From a virus: a DNA stretch of 23,611 nt. Location: the IMG/VR virus record IMGVR_UViG_3300030061_001455, positions 1 through 23,611 of that record. One strand, 5' to 3'. Shown here in pieces: positions 8,901 through 17,179 of this stretch; position 1 is the stretch's first letter, and the number at the start of each line of letters is the position of its first letter. The translations under genes and the position numbers were made by a program. The notes below the pieces were generated by a model that saw only the letters and a program-made list of their open reading frames with translations, was not told the DNA's origin and ran no database searches.

Positions 8901-11900
8901 TTGTGTATCTTTAGACATCTGAGTCTGTTGAATCAATTCTTCTGGAGTTATCATAGTCAGCTTTCTGTTGTATTTAAAAATGCTTTTTGTAACTTCTAAA
9001 AGTTTATAAGCAAAATTGTTTTTAGAATCAGCGCTTTTACTAGGTTTTTTAGTTGGATCTGGGTTGTTAAAATAATCCCTTACATTAGGGGAAATAGTTG
9101 CATCTTGTAGCTTTAAAGGTTTTGTTGCGGTTTTTGGTTGGTTTTTTTGTGCAAATGCTTTTAAAGATTCTGCATGGTTTGGTCTTTGGTTAATATAATA
9201 TAAAATTGTTTTGCCGGCTAATTTACCTTCTGCTATTTGGTCTAAAACCCACTGTCTTCTTTCTTGTTTAAAATCTGTGTGGGCAGTGCCCTCTAGCCAT
9301 TTTTCATATTGAATTACGCTGTCTTCTAGATTTTTAGTTTTTCTTGCATCTCTAGCATTTGGTAAATGGCTAAAAGGGTTGCCGTAGTGTTTTTCGCCTG
9401 GTTTTCGTAAAACACTTATTCCTTCATTGTTTGCTTCTGCAGTTTTTACAGCTTGTACTCCATTTAAATATTTTATAGTTACTGCTCTAGTTCTGTCAGC
9501 ATCCTCAGCTATTCTTTGTTGTAAGTTGTTAAACCATGTTTGATTTAATACATCTACTGCATCTTCTTGATCATACTCAAGTTCCGCGCCTTCAATTTGC
9601 TCTCGTTGTGCAGACCCTGGGTCGGCGTAAAGACTTGGATCGCCTATAGCAAACTCGTTTAAAGTTATATAACCCTCTCTAGGTGAATTTAATTCTGGGT
9701 AATTTTCAACAAGAAAATCTAAAATAGCTTCTTGGTCAGTTCTGTCAAAAACAAGAGGAGAAAATGCAGGTCCCTGATCAACAGTATCAACGCCTGGAAT
9801 TGATTGTTGTGGGTTAACATTTACTGGGTCAGTAGGAACAACTTCTCCTGGAGACCTTTTGCTTATTTCATCTCTAAATAACCGATCACTTAAACCTTCT
9901 GGTGCTCCTACTTTTTCTATTATTTGAGCTATAAACTCTTCTTTTCCAACGGCAGGGCGAGGGGCGCTTATATTCCGCCCACCTGGAAATTCAGCAGAAG
10001 GAACCCTTAAACCCTGACGAATTGTGTTTTTATTAAATTTAACTCTACTATTTCCATCATCTATTTCTGTTATATTTTTAACCGTGCCACCGGGCCCATA
10101 CTCTACGTCTATAGGAGCAATAACAATTTCTTGTGAAGCGGTGTTTAAATATTCGATAATATTTTTTTGGCTTCCCTTTACACCATAATGTAAAGGTCGG
10201 CCAATTGCTTCTAAATCAGCTATTAAGGTAGGCAAAGCTTGCGCGTATCTAGCTTCTCTTGATATATTTAAATCAATCCCATCTCGGTCAATAATAAAAT
10301 CAAGTAACTGAATAATACTTACACCATTTGTTCTACCATAAAGTTGATCCGGAGCAGCTGTTTTAGGTCTTAAGTTTTCACTAAACAGATTTGGTTGCGC
10401 ATATACCCCACCCCTTACTGTAGGTTCTACAGCATCCATTTTTGTTGCAACAAGAGGGACATTAAAACCTGGTAGTTTATCTAGCCCAGTATCAGACGCA
10501 TATTTTTTTCTTAAATCATCTCGAAGGTGTTGAGGATTAGTAGCATTTTGAATAGCCACATTTAGATCTTGATCAAAACTGCTTGATAAAACTCTTGCGT
10601 TGTAAGCTAGCTCACCCGCGTCATTTTCTTGCACTTCTATACCAACATCTAAAGATGGGTCTTCCTCTTTAGCTTTCATTATTTCTTTAATAAGGTTTAA
10701 TGGCACGTTATCAAAGTTAACGGTGCTTACTTGTGGGCCTATTGCATCTAAAAACTCTTGTTTTTCTTGTTCGGAAGGAGTTTCTTTTTGTTTTAAAGCC
10801 TCACTTTCATATGCGCTAATAGCCCTTTTGGGGACTGAAAACAACAAAGTCCCCTCTACAAACTTGCCTGTTTGTAAAGTTTCGTCTCCTGCATCTGCAA
10901 AAACCCTACCATCATTATCGTCATCAGTTGCTTCTTCTGTTGGAGTTGTTAATCCTTCTTGACTATCTCCCTCCGCAAATATATCTTCGGCAGTAGCAGC
11001 ATTATTAGCCATAGCATCGGCTAATGCTTCATCTCTATCTTCTCCTAAATCTCTTGTTACTGGGCTAGAGCGTTGGACAAAATCTTGTATTGGGCTCGTA
11101 GTTTCTTCTTCACCTTCTTCTTCTAATCTACGCGCTTCGTACTGTGCTTCAAAAGAAGCTTCTTGGTCTGCTAGTGGAACAGCATTGCTATCAACTAAAT
11201 CAACAATATCATCTACAGTGTATGTTTTTTGTCCATCTGGACCTGCGTTATCTTCTCTTAAATAACCTGCATCTACAGCGGCTTCTATTAGCTGATCGAT
11301 GCCTATGCCACCTGTTTTTGTGTAACTAAAAGTACCCCTATCTAATCTATCTCTTAGTTCAGCAACCCCTACCGCTTTAGGATCAAGTTTGTTGTTTCTA
11401 AGAAAAGTTTTAAATGGTACATTCTTTTTAACGGGTTTAGCTTTAGCTTTTGGTTTTCGTTTAGCTCTTGGTTTTAATGTACGTTGAAACCTTGAAGGTC
11501 TAGACCCCCGTAACTCCGCATCTGTTTCTTCACCAAAAAACAGTTCTTCTTGTAAAGGTTTAGTACGTTCAAAAAAGTCTGTTTCTGTTTCTGCTACAAT
11601 TTCTGCGCCCGGGTTATTAGCTTCTAAGTTTCTAAAAGCCGCTTCAATAGATGCTTCGTCAGCAGGAACAGCTTCATAATCAATCGTTCTGCCTTTGCTA
11701 TCAACGGCACGTATAATAATGTCACCAGATTCAGGAAGTGCACTTAAGTTAAATAGGTTTTTAAAGGTTTCAGGGTTAGTAAAATCATTTTCTAAAGCTG
11801 TGGCCCTTTTTTCTCTACTAACCTCGCTGTTTTGATCAAATATAAGAACACCACCCGCAGCTTCATTTATACCTAAAGCGGCTTCTGGAAATTTCTTTAA

Positions 11901-13340
11901 AATATTTTTTATATCATCCTTAGTTTTATTTGGTATCCACACTAATCCTCTTGGAGATGCCGGATCTAACATTGCTTCTATTTGACCTTCATAATCATCA
12001 TCGGTTAGTTCAATTTTAGAGGGATCAATGCTACCTGTAAGGTTGTTATCAGTTAGTCTAGCCCTGGCTTCATTTTGCAAGTCTTGTTGCATTTCTCCGC
12101 CAGTAGAAACCATTTTATAAGCCTCAGCTATAACACCAGAAGGTGCTCCTCTCGCACCACCGGCCATAGCACCCATAAACAAAGCTTCTATGCCCCTAAT
12201 TCTAGCTTCGGCTTCTTTGTATTGTGGGTCTATTGCAAATCTTTGTTGGATAAGTATTTCTTCTTGTGCACGTTCAGTTAAACCTTCTGCTACTGCACTA
12301 CCTGCAAAACCAACAGCGCCGGCTTTGCCTAAGTCTAATAAAAACTCACCTGCGGTAGAATTACCCGCAGCCTTTCTTAAAACTCTAAGGTCTTTTTTAG
12401 AAAGTTCTCCTGGTTTATCTAAAATTTGTCTGACCGTGCTATTTTTCACTAAATCGCCTGTAGCTTTTTTAAACAAAGGCGCAAAGAAAGCCGCTTCTCC
12501 AACGACGTCTAAAACAGCTTGTGGGAAACCTAAAGCAAGAGCCGTTTTGGCTTCTTTTGCAGTTAATTTATATCCAGCCTCGTCATACTCTTTAAATGAT
12601 TGAGAAGCACCTACTATCTCGCCTTGTGTAAGTGCGCCTGTTACTGCACCTATAGTGGGAAGACGCAGGCTTGCTGCTCTTGCTCTAGCATATCTATTTG
12701 TGGCTGCGGGTAAACTTCCCCTACCAACACCAGAGGCGTATCGTAATCCATCATAAGCTGTATCTAAAATCTCTTCTTCAACTTGAGTTAACCCTGGGCC
12801 TCTGCCAGTGTTGCTCATCATTTTTTTTCTTTGTAGGTCTAAAAGCATGTCTTTCGCATACTTTTTACCACCCTGGCTTATAATCTGTTTACCTAAAAAC
12901 CCAGCTACAAGACCAGCTCCCGCTGAAGCAAAAGAAAACATTGCTTGCGGAGTAGTCATTGTTATGGCTTTGGTGCTTTGATCTAAAAAGCCAGAAAAAG
13001 TTGGTTCATCTAAAAATTCTTCAAACTGTCCAAAAGGCTCTAAAATAGAAGAAAAACTTTGTTCAAGTTCTCTTGAACGTTCCATTTTAGCTTCTGCAGC
13101 ATCATCATTGCCCCTCAAATAATCAACGATAGCACCAGCGGTGATTATGTCAGATTCAACTTGCTGTGCCCCAGCGCGAATGCCCTGTGATACTTGTCCA
13201 CTAAAACTAATTGGGCCTACTACTGGGCCTTTTTGGTCAGGTTGTCCTACACGAGTTGGGCCTTTAACAGATGATAAAGATTCAACGTCTTGTTTTTGTA
13301 CTGCAAAAAATTCAGCTAAAGGATTAGAATTGTCAGCCAT
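5940..13340 (-). CDS. Giant polyvalent internal virion protein (zincin + DUF4326-like)
   Basis: This 2466-residue protein is in the position of T7 gp16 (last and largest internal-core gene, before the fibres) but is far longer than T7 gp16 (about 1300 residues). Features in order: Gly/Ala-rich hydrophobic stretches at about 127-150 and 225-245; a Lys/Arg/Pro-rich linker near 615-645; a small domain at about 645-745 (GGIGIDQ, DAGYL, VDDIVDLV) of the type in large phage polyvalent proteins; a DUF4326-like domain at about 1290-1400 (GNPF at 1320-1323, QYEKWLEG, RRQWVLDQI, H1389). A zincin metallopeptidase motif HEMGH follows at 1580-1584, with EEWFAD at 1631-1636 supplying the likely third ligand. 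The C-terminal third matches polyvalent-protein ends, with R-P-V-W-A-S-N-P-Y and hydrophobic segments at about 2115-2140 and 2350-2372. No transglycosylase motif was seen. It is probably packaged and ejected with DNA. It shares TAATG with the 694-aa gene. Confidence 0.85.
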   Translation of the reverse strand: MADNSNPLAEFFAVQKQDVESLSSVKGPTRVGQPDQKGPVVGPISFSGQVSQGIRAGAQQVESDIITAGAIVDYLRGNDDAAEAKMERSRELEQSFSSILEPFGQFEEFLDEPTFSGFLDQSTKAITMTTPQAMFSFASAGAGLVAGFLGKQIISQGGKKYAKDMLLDLQRKKMMSNTGRGPGLTQVEEEILDTAYDGLRYASGVGRGSLPAATNRYARARAASLRLPTIGAVTGALTQGEIVGASQSFKEYDEAGYKLTAKEAKTALALGFPQAVLDVVGEAAFFAPLFKKATGDLVKNSTVRQILDKPGELSKKDLRVLRKAAGNSTAGEFLLDLGKAGAVGFAGSAVAEGLTERAQEEILIQQRFAIDPQYKEAEARIRGIEALFMGAMAGGARGAPSGVIAEAYKMVSTGGEMQQDLQNEARARLTDNNLTGSIDPSKIELTDDDYEGQIEAMLDPASPRGLVWIPNKTKDDIKNILKKFPEAALGINEAAGGVLIFDQNSEVSREKRATALENDFTNPETFKNLFNLSALPESGDIIIRAVDSKGRTIDYEAVPADEASIEAAFRNLEANNPGAEIVAETETDFFERTKPLQEELFFGEETDAELRGSRPSRFQRTLKPRAKRKPKAKAKPVKKNVPFKTFLRNNKLDPKAVGVAELRDRLDRGTFSYTKTGGIGIDQLIEAAVDAGYLREDNAGPDGQKTYTVDDIVDLVDSNAVPLADQEASFEAQYEARRLEEEGEEETTSPIQDFVQRSSPVTRDLGEDRDEALADAMANNAATAEDIFAEGDSQEGLTTPTEEATDDDNDGRVFADAGDETLQTGKFVEGTLLFSVPKRAISAYESEALKQKETPSEQEKQEFLDAIGPQVSTVNFDNVPLNLIKEIMKAKEEDPSLDVGIEVQENDAGELAYNARVLSSSFDQDLNVAIQNATNPQHLRDDLRKKYASDTGLDKLPGFNVPLVATKMDAVEPTVRGGVYAQPNLFSENLRPKTAAPDQLYGRTNGVSIIQLLDFIIDRDGIDLNISREARYAQALPTLIADLEAIGRPLHYGVKGSQKNIIEYLNTASQEIVIAPIDVEYGPGGTVKNITEIDDGNSRVKFNKNTIRQGLRVPSAEFPGGRNISAPRPAVGKEEFIAQIIEKVGAPEGLSDRLFRDEISKRSPGEVVPTDPVNVNPQQSIPGVDTVDQGPAFSPLVFDRTDQEAILDFLVENYPELNSPREGYITLNEFAIGDPSLYADPGSAQREQIEGAELEYDQEDAVDVLNQTWFNNLQQRIAEDADRTRAVTIKYLNGVQAVKTAEANNEGISVLRKPGEKHYGNPFSHLPNARDARKTKNLEDSVIQYEKWLEGTAHTDFKQERRQWVLDQIAEGKLAGKTILYYINQRPNHAESLKAFAQKNQPKTATKPLKLQDATISPNVRDYFNNPDPTKKPSKSADSKNNFAYKLLEVTKSIFKYNRKLTMITPEELIQQTQMSKDTQESSRDKILFTYARKMQEDEKLAQYVYLPDTDEDVILIDIQRIKGFTGQLAGFYDESQSLTDDTLFVDSSGKVNPTLPFTSSDQRRRGGVSLPVAMLALTHEMGHAVFRTELQLLFKNQRGLKFLMDAFEKERDTTTDPKAKEQYNSKYGFEEWFADKLATVLLKKIRTGETARGGDFVSGYFTRLFKKIENIYKKMRNLVFGERFSETASGFGDFETYVNKVMENGRTYQSLHDSLQGMSFGQEVQVRNLIEETIEESGKSVSRQTLESIKTKIVQMLRAKLPGQTTDKGYWSVAYLLQTSDGYLRGLGEAGKDIAKKLYSRSSSKDKFGFINARTLITNQNLNSLYDTRDENGNLVFRDGNGELNIELIAEAALQAEDDRVNTEDLPVAAKAMRKVLQDFYETYITPNNPNIRYKENFFSRHWLLSSIVNDPQKRQKLADLLAKYNPTVAKPKGFESWLAFVEAWAITDEDSDSTGNEKQSAEEDASTLSVGMAQERKKYFDKIPNHAARRGLDANGDINAEGDAGLLAPADFAIKSYIESITKKLEYEKAITVAPTEADKAKLEELYGENKAEVLTKLAEGETEVAGWRAMEILLSRIEDDASREGARKAIEAQLGKVGMNMSPVMRQLNSWALLGNMVTLLTFAAIASLPDLAGPVLRSKDMNDKFGTIVEQLQYTIKNKKEAEQFARDLGVVTHDSIETMYINAAELGFMTEDTKRYARGFFRITLLEQYTKFTRVFAAGMGQQYLIRLAQKAKDGDETAIRHLGELQNNLTPDEVLEWASANKNGQKRFDTEGGKKVQEALGRFVEESIVRPNAAERPVWASNPYFALVWQLKSFFYAYGKNIVGGAIREGRNKYRSDGQLSSRIMPVIIMATLLLPLTAIGLELREFIKFLGRSAIGDEAGADRAFRSDKMPWGTYMFELLDRSGIYGPFGLLLPMAQAERYGDAWFLPALGPTAERFDDIFIDRTINTKDYLPFAASIF

Positions 13341-15424
13341 TATTTAGGCTCTTTATTTTCACCAGCCATCGCATTAAGTAGCTCTAGCCCAGCAGGACCA
13401 AGCTCTTTACCGGCCTGGAAAACTCCAATTCTTGCTCCAGTTATATCCCCGTTTTGATCTAAAAATTCAAAATAAGGCCTACCATCCCCTCTATCAACTA
13501 AACGAATATTAGCTTTAATCGAAAACTTAGCTGCATCTGGCCCACTAGCTTGACCAAAAGATGCAATTTTTCTCCAAAAAGAAACTTTTCCGTTTGCTTG
13601 TGCCCATTCTTTTATCCATTGGCTAGCTGTAACTTCATAAGCTAACTTTCCAGCTGCATCATTATTTTCAATCGCTTGGGTCCCATAGCGGTTTAACTCT
13701 GTTAGATCAGTATTTAATGATCCGTCATCATTAAATACTTTAAATTTGTTTATTTCATTCCTAAAGTAATCAGTGCCTTCTCGTTTTGCATTCATTCTGC
13801 CAGTTTCGGCAGTCATTCTGTTAGTTTGAGCTTGAAAATCTAAAACACCAAACTGTGCCATGCTTATAATTGCATCCATATTTTCAGACATTAGTTTTGG
13901 GTCTGCAGAAATCATAGCCATAACAATACCCTCATTGACTTGTTTCTGAAGTCCTACAAGCCTAATGTTATTTTGTGCTTGTTGTAAGTAACTAACTATT
14001 TTCTTTTGTAGTTCGTTAGAAGGAGGTTTTCCTCCAGTTATAGTGTTTATTGCAGCTAAAATAGTTTGTTCATCACCACTAAATATAGCTGTTTTAAAAG
14101 CGTCTCTTTGTGTAGGGGTTAAGGAAAACCCTTCTTTTTTAAGGTCTTTATTTGTAGAGGTAGTCAATTCAGTAGGAAGTTTAGTTCCTAATTCAGCTGT
14201 TATACCATCTCTTTCGTTGGTTTTAGCTTCAATTTGAGCTTCTATCTTTGCCCTATTTTGATCAGAAACCTTCCCTTTTAACTGGTTTTGCAGGCTTGTA
14301 ATTTCTTCAGTTAACTTAGCTTCTTTTGCGTTTTCTATTTTTACTAAAGCGTCGTAAGAATTTTGTGCACTTTGTTTTATGCCATTAAGTGTATCTTGTT
14401 GAGATTTTAAAAGCCTGTTTAATTGTCCTTGTTCAGGAGCGCTTAACTCACCCTTGTTTTGCAATTTTTGTATTGCATTTTGATTAGCTATATACACTGA
14501 TTTGTATTTTCTTGATTTAGATAGACCCCCAATTGCGGTACCGCCGCTTGGCCATTCTGCTATTTCTTCTTCTGAATATGCGACCGTTGGATCAAGGCTA
14601 TTTAAAACATTTATTCTAGATTCATTAATAGCCAGTTCAGTTTGGCCTTCTTCTGTTGTTCCTGGTGGTTTATCAGAACCATCATCAGTAGGTGTTAGTC
14701 CAGTTCCAGCATCAACTTCTTTAAAAAAAGCTGCAATCCCTCCGGCTTCAGAAAATAAATCATTATTTAATTTTTCAGAAAAAGCGGGTATATCTTTTAT
14801 GTATTCGCCTGCTACGTTACCGCCGATTGCTCCTGTTATAGAGCCTTTAACTGATTTGTATCCATCATTTAAAAGACTGATAGGAACAAGCTCTACCATA
14901 TCCTCTTTTACAGCTGCCTCGCCGCCTGCTGCATTAACATCAACTGCGTCCTTTCTACTTTTCGTTATAGGAGCATTATCATAAGATTCGCCAGTATTGG
15001 TATTAGTCACTTTAACAGGTAGCTTTAAAAAACCCTCGCCATCTATCTTAGTAAAAGTAGAGTTTTTAAAATCAAACTCTTTCATAACGCCTGCTTCTCC
15101 GCCCAAAAGCGCTTGTGCTGCTAATGTTTCGTTATAGGCTATTTGGGACCCCTTTTCAAACCCATACAAAGTTATAAAATCAACAAACTCTGGGTTTTGT
15201 ATGTCTTTTATACTATTAAGCTCTTCTAATCTTTCTGGAGACGCATTTTGTTGTTCGTTTATAAAGTCTGTACCAAATTGAGCTTCTATTTCTTGAAATT
15301 TTTTATTAGATTGCTGCCTTTTTGCAAGAAGACTCGACCTAGCCATTTCTTCATTGTATTTTCTTTCTGCTAAACTAGGGGCTTTTCTAGGTGCTTGACC
15401 AAATATATTATCTAAAATTCCCAT
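13340..15424 (-). CDS. Probable internal virion core protein (T7 gp15 position)
   Basis: This 694-residue protein has no family recognised by sequence. It is polar and mainly helical in appearance, with a long coiled-coil-like stretch at about 310-415 (runs of Q, K, E, N with L/I heptads, including LTEEITSLQNQLKGK). The N-terminus is K/E/Q-rich. A Gly-rich stretch near 195-205 (GSITGAIGGNVAG) and an acidic Thr/Pro linker near 240-262 separate the N-terminal part from the coiled coil. No signal peptide or clear membrane helix is seen. Length and order (after a 179-aa protein, before the giant protein) match T7 gp15 (747 residues), an ejected core protein. The role is inferred from synteny, not from sequence similarity. 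It starts 3 nt after the preceding stop, and its stop shares TAATG with the giant gene. Confidence 0.72.
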   Translation of the reverse strand: MGILDNIFGQAPRKAPSLAERKYNEEMARSSLLAKRQQSNKKFQEIEAQFGTDFINEQQNASPERLEELNSIKDIQNPEFVDFITLYGFEKGSQIAYNETLAAQALLGGEAGVMKEFDFKNSTFTKIDGEGFLKLPVKVTNTNTGESYDNAPITKSRKDAVDVNAAGGEAAVKEDMVELVPISLLNDGYKSVKGSITGAIGGNVAGEYIKDIPAFSEKLNNDLFSEAGGIAAFFKEVDAGTGLTPTDDGSDKPPGTTEEGQTELAINESRINVLNSLDPTVAYSEEEIAEWPSGGTAIGGLSKSRKYKSVYIANQNAIQKLQNKGELSAPEQGQLNRLLKSQQDTLNGIKQSAQNSYDALVKIENAKEAKLTEEITSLQNQLKGKVSDQNRAKIEAQIEAKTNERDGITAELGTKLPTELTTSTNKDLKKEGFSLTPTQRDAFKTAIFSGDEQTILAAINTITGGKPPSNELQKKIVSYLQQAQNNIRLVGLQKQVNEGIVMAMISADPKLMSENMDAIISMAQFGVLDFQAQTNRMTAETGRMNAKREGTDYFRNEINKFKVFNDDGSLNTDLTELNRYGTQAIENNDAAGKLAYEVTASQWIKEWAQANGKVSFWRKIASFGQASGPDAAKFSIKANIRLVDRGDGRPYFEFLDQNGDITGARIGVFQAGKELGPAGLELLNAMAGENKEPK

Positions 15425-15427
15425 TTT

Positions 15428-15967
15428 CTAACTACCTCCAATAACTTTACCAACAGTGCCGGCAATATTACCTAGAAATCCGTAGTAACTACGTTTAGCC
15501 CCAGCTCTTGCTTTAGTGTATTGATTTTCCCTAGCCACTCCAATGTCTCTAAAGGCTTGTAATTGTGCTAAAGCGGATTTAACTCCACCTTGTAAAAATT
15601 GAGTCATAGCAAGAGTATTTGCTAAATTTATTTCATCGTCAGATCTTCTAGCTAAGTTCATAGCCCCTGAAACTGTAGAAGCTCTAGCTAAAGATCCTAT
15701 TTTAGTTAATTCTTTTTGTTCAGCACCGGTAAGTTGAACTCCGTAACGACTTCTGTTACGTGCTGCCTCTGCCTGTGCCCTTTCGTTTGCGGCTATAGCT
15801 TTATTTTGTTGCTCTTCAACAGTATCAATATCTGTCATAAGCGCTTGCTCGGCTTGCCCTAATGTTTGAACATTATCTTTAAGAACAATCCCATTTTCTG
15901 TTTTATAGGATCTTTTGATGTCTTCAAGTTCTTCGTTTCTATATTGTAAATTACTTAAATTAGCCAT
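15428..15967 (-). CDS. Probable internal virion protein (T7 gp14-like)
   Basis: This 179-residue, largely helical protein is rich in Ala, Glu, Gln and Arg. Its central N-R-S-R-Y-G-V-Q-L-T motif followed by a Q/E-rich helix is typical of small internal core proteins of T7-like and cyanopodovirus phages (gp14 class). The C-terminus ends with a short Gly-rich hydrophobic segment (GFLGNIAGTVGKVIGGS) that could insert in a membrane after ejection, as T7 gp14 does in the outer membrane. T7 gp14 has 196 residues, a similar length. The gene sits between the 252-aa and 694-aa genes with gaps of 5 and 3 nt. Assignment rests on motif, length and order, and is moderate. Confidence 0.7.
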   Translation of the reverse strand: MANLSNLQYRNEELEDIKRSYKTENGIVLKDNVQTLGQAEQALMTDIDTVEEQQNKAIAANERAQAEAARNRSRYGVQLTGAEQKELTKIGSLARASTVSGAMNLARRSDDEINLANTLAMTQFLQGGVKSALAQLQAFRDIGVARENQYTKARAGAKRSYYGFLGNIAGTVGKVIGGS

Positions 15968-15972
15968 AATGA

Positions 15973-16731
15973 TTAACCAGAAGGGGTAGTCTTTTCGCCA
16001 GTTTCTGAAACTTCAAGCGTTTGATTTGCGTCTATTCTTGGAAGAGTAGCTAAAGGGTTAACAGCACTATAAATAGGGTCTCCTGTATTAAAGCCAAATG
16101 TCTTATTTTGTTCTTTTTGGTAGTAAGGTTGATTACTAGAAACTCGTTGCTCATACTGTTCTACTGTTAACGGATTACCATCTTCGTCATAATATTTACT
16201 TTCGTTGGTATCTACATCAACCCCTGATTTTTTAGCTGCACCCGCAACTAGCCCTTTAATAAAGGACCTTCCAACACCAGATCTAGCTTCTGCTATGCTA
16301 TCTTTTGCAATTGCCTTGGTTAAACTTTTACTAGCTTCTTGTTGAGCAGTTTTAACTTGCCCGCCACTTTGTATTAAATCTGATTCGTATTGGCTTTTTA
16401 CAAAAGCTAAATTTCTTTGGGCTTTGTCTCTTTCTTCTAAGTTATTCCCCGCGGCTTGAATTTGAGTTTGAATAGTAGCTAGATTTGCGGCTTGGTCTAA
16501 ACTTTTAGCAGCATCATATCCCGCAACTTTATTTTCAACTCTTGCATCTAAATTCATTGCTCCAGCCGCTTGGCCTTCTCTATCAATTTGAGCTTTTTCA
16601 CCCAACCGCTGTTGTGATTGGTTAAACTTCTGCTCAAACATAGCATAGGATTTTTCGGTTGTTTCTTTAGCCATGCGCTCTGCAGGCGTCATAGTTGTAA
16701 AGTTTTTCTTTTTTACTTTTCTGCTTCCCAT
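15973..16731 (-). CDS. Unassigned helical protein, probable virion/core component
   Basis: I do not recognise this 252-residue protein. The N-terminus is basic (MGSRKVKKKNF). Residues about 15-150 are Ala/Gln/Lys/Glu-rich and predicted helical, followed by a Gly/Ala segment (about 160-180, including FIKGLVAGAAKKSG) and a polar, probably extended C-terminus (Tyr, Asn, Asp, Pro). It contains no Cys and no enzyme motif. It lies between the GNAT-like gene (4-nt gap) and the gp14-like gene (5-nt gap), within what looks like the internal-core cluster. A role as an additional ejected core protein or a core assembly factor is plausible, but this is from context only. Confidence 0.65.
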   Translation of the reverse strand: MGSRKVKKKNFTTMTPAERMAKETTEKSYAMFEQKFNQSQQRLGEKAQIDREGQAAGAMNLDARVENKVAGYDAAKSLDQAANLATIQTQIQAAGNNLEERDKAQRNLAFVKSQYESDLIQSGGQVKTAQQEASKSLTKAIAKDSIAEARSGVGRSFIKGLVAGAAKKSGVDVDTNESKYYDEDGNPLTVEQYEQRVSSNQPYYQKEQNKTFGFNTGDPIYSAVNPLATLPRIDANQTLEVSETGEKTTPSG

Positions 16732-16735
16732 AACT

Positions 16736-17179
16736 TTATAATTCTTTTCTAAATGTGTAACTAATTAAATCGAAGCCCATTGTAGGAGCTTCTTTTTTCC
16801 AACCTTCTCGGCTACTTTCAAATTCAATAGCAACAGCGTTATATTCGCTTGCTAGTTTCTCTAAAAAAGTAAAACCAACATTTCTATAATTATACTCCGG
16901 TTTTTGGTAAGTTGCCCATATGTGTAGGGTGACCTCGCCGCTTTTGTTTTTAAGGAACTGCACGATTAAAAAACCTACATACACATCCTCTCTGTAGAAC
17001 ATATACAAAACAGCTTCGCCTTCTCGCAGGGCTACATAAACATCAGAAGTGATCCAGTCAGCTCGCGCTTTTTTTATGACCTTCTTTAGGTGGGGTTCAA
17101 TTTTCTCGAAAGAATACTTTACTTCACTCTGAGGAATTTCTTCAATTGAGATCCCATCAATAATCGATCTCTGAACCAT
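16736..17179 (-). CDS. GNAT-fold protein, T7 gp13-like
   Basis: This 147-residue protein has the strand-helix pattern of a GNAT acetyltransferase fold. It has a beta strand E-A-V-L-Y-M-F-Y, then V-Y-V-G-F-L-I-V-Q-F, V-T-L-H-I-W-A-T-Y, a helix after Y-N-Y-R-N-V-G (97-102) and a C-terminal W-K-K-E-A-P-T-M-G-F-x-L-I-S-Y signature typical of GNAT ends. The acetyl-CoA loop (usually [RQ]-x-x-G-x-[GA]) is only partly kept (R-N-V-G-F-T), so activity is uncertain. T7 gp13 (138 residues), encoded between the tail tube and core proteins, has a similar GNAT-like pattern. Here the gene also lies between connector genes and core genes, which supports a virion assembly role. It overlaps the end of the upstream 227-aa gene by 23 nt. 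It could instead be an active modifying enzyme. Confidence 0.72.
   Translation of the reverse strand: MVQRSIIDGISIEEIPQSEVKYSFEKIEPHLKKVIKKARADWITSDVYVALREGEAVLYMFYREDVYVGFLIVQFLKNKSGEVTLHIWATYQKPEYNYRNVGFTFLEKLASEYNAVAIEFESSREGWKKEAPTMGFDLISYTFRKEL

Noticed and set aside
12190-12603. Plus-strand 137-residue frame opposite the giant protein
   Set aside because: Inside a continuous 2466-codon gene; Ala/Ser/Pro-rich shadow without start signal.
14502-14984. Plus-strand 160-residue open frame opposite the 694-aa core gene
   Set aside because: Antisense shadow of a well-supported gene; no domain and no start signal recognised.
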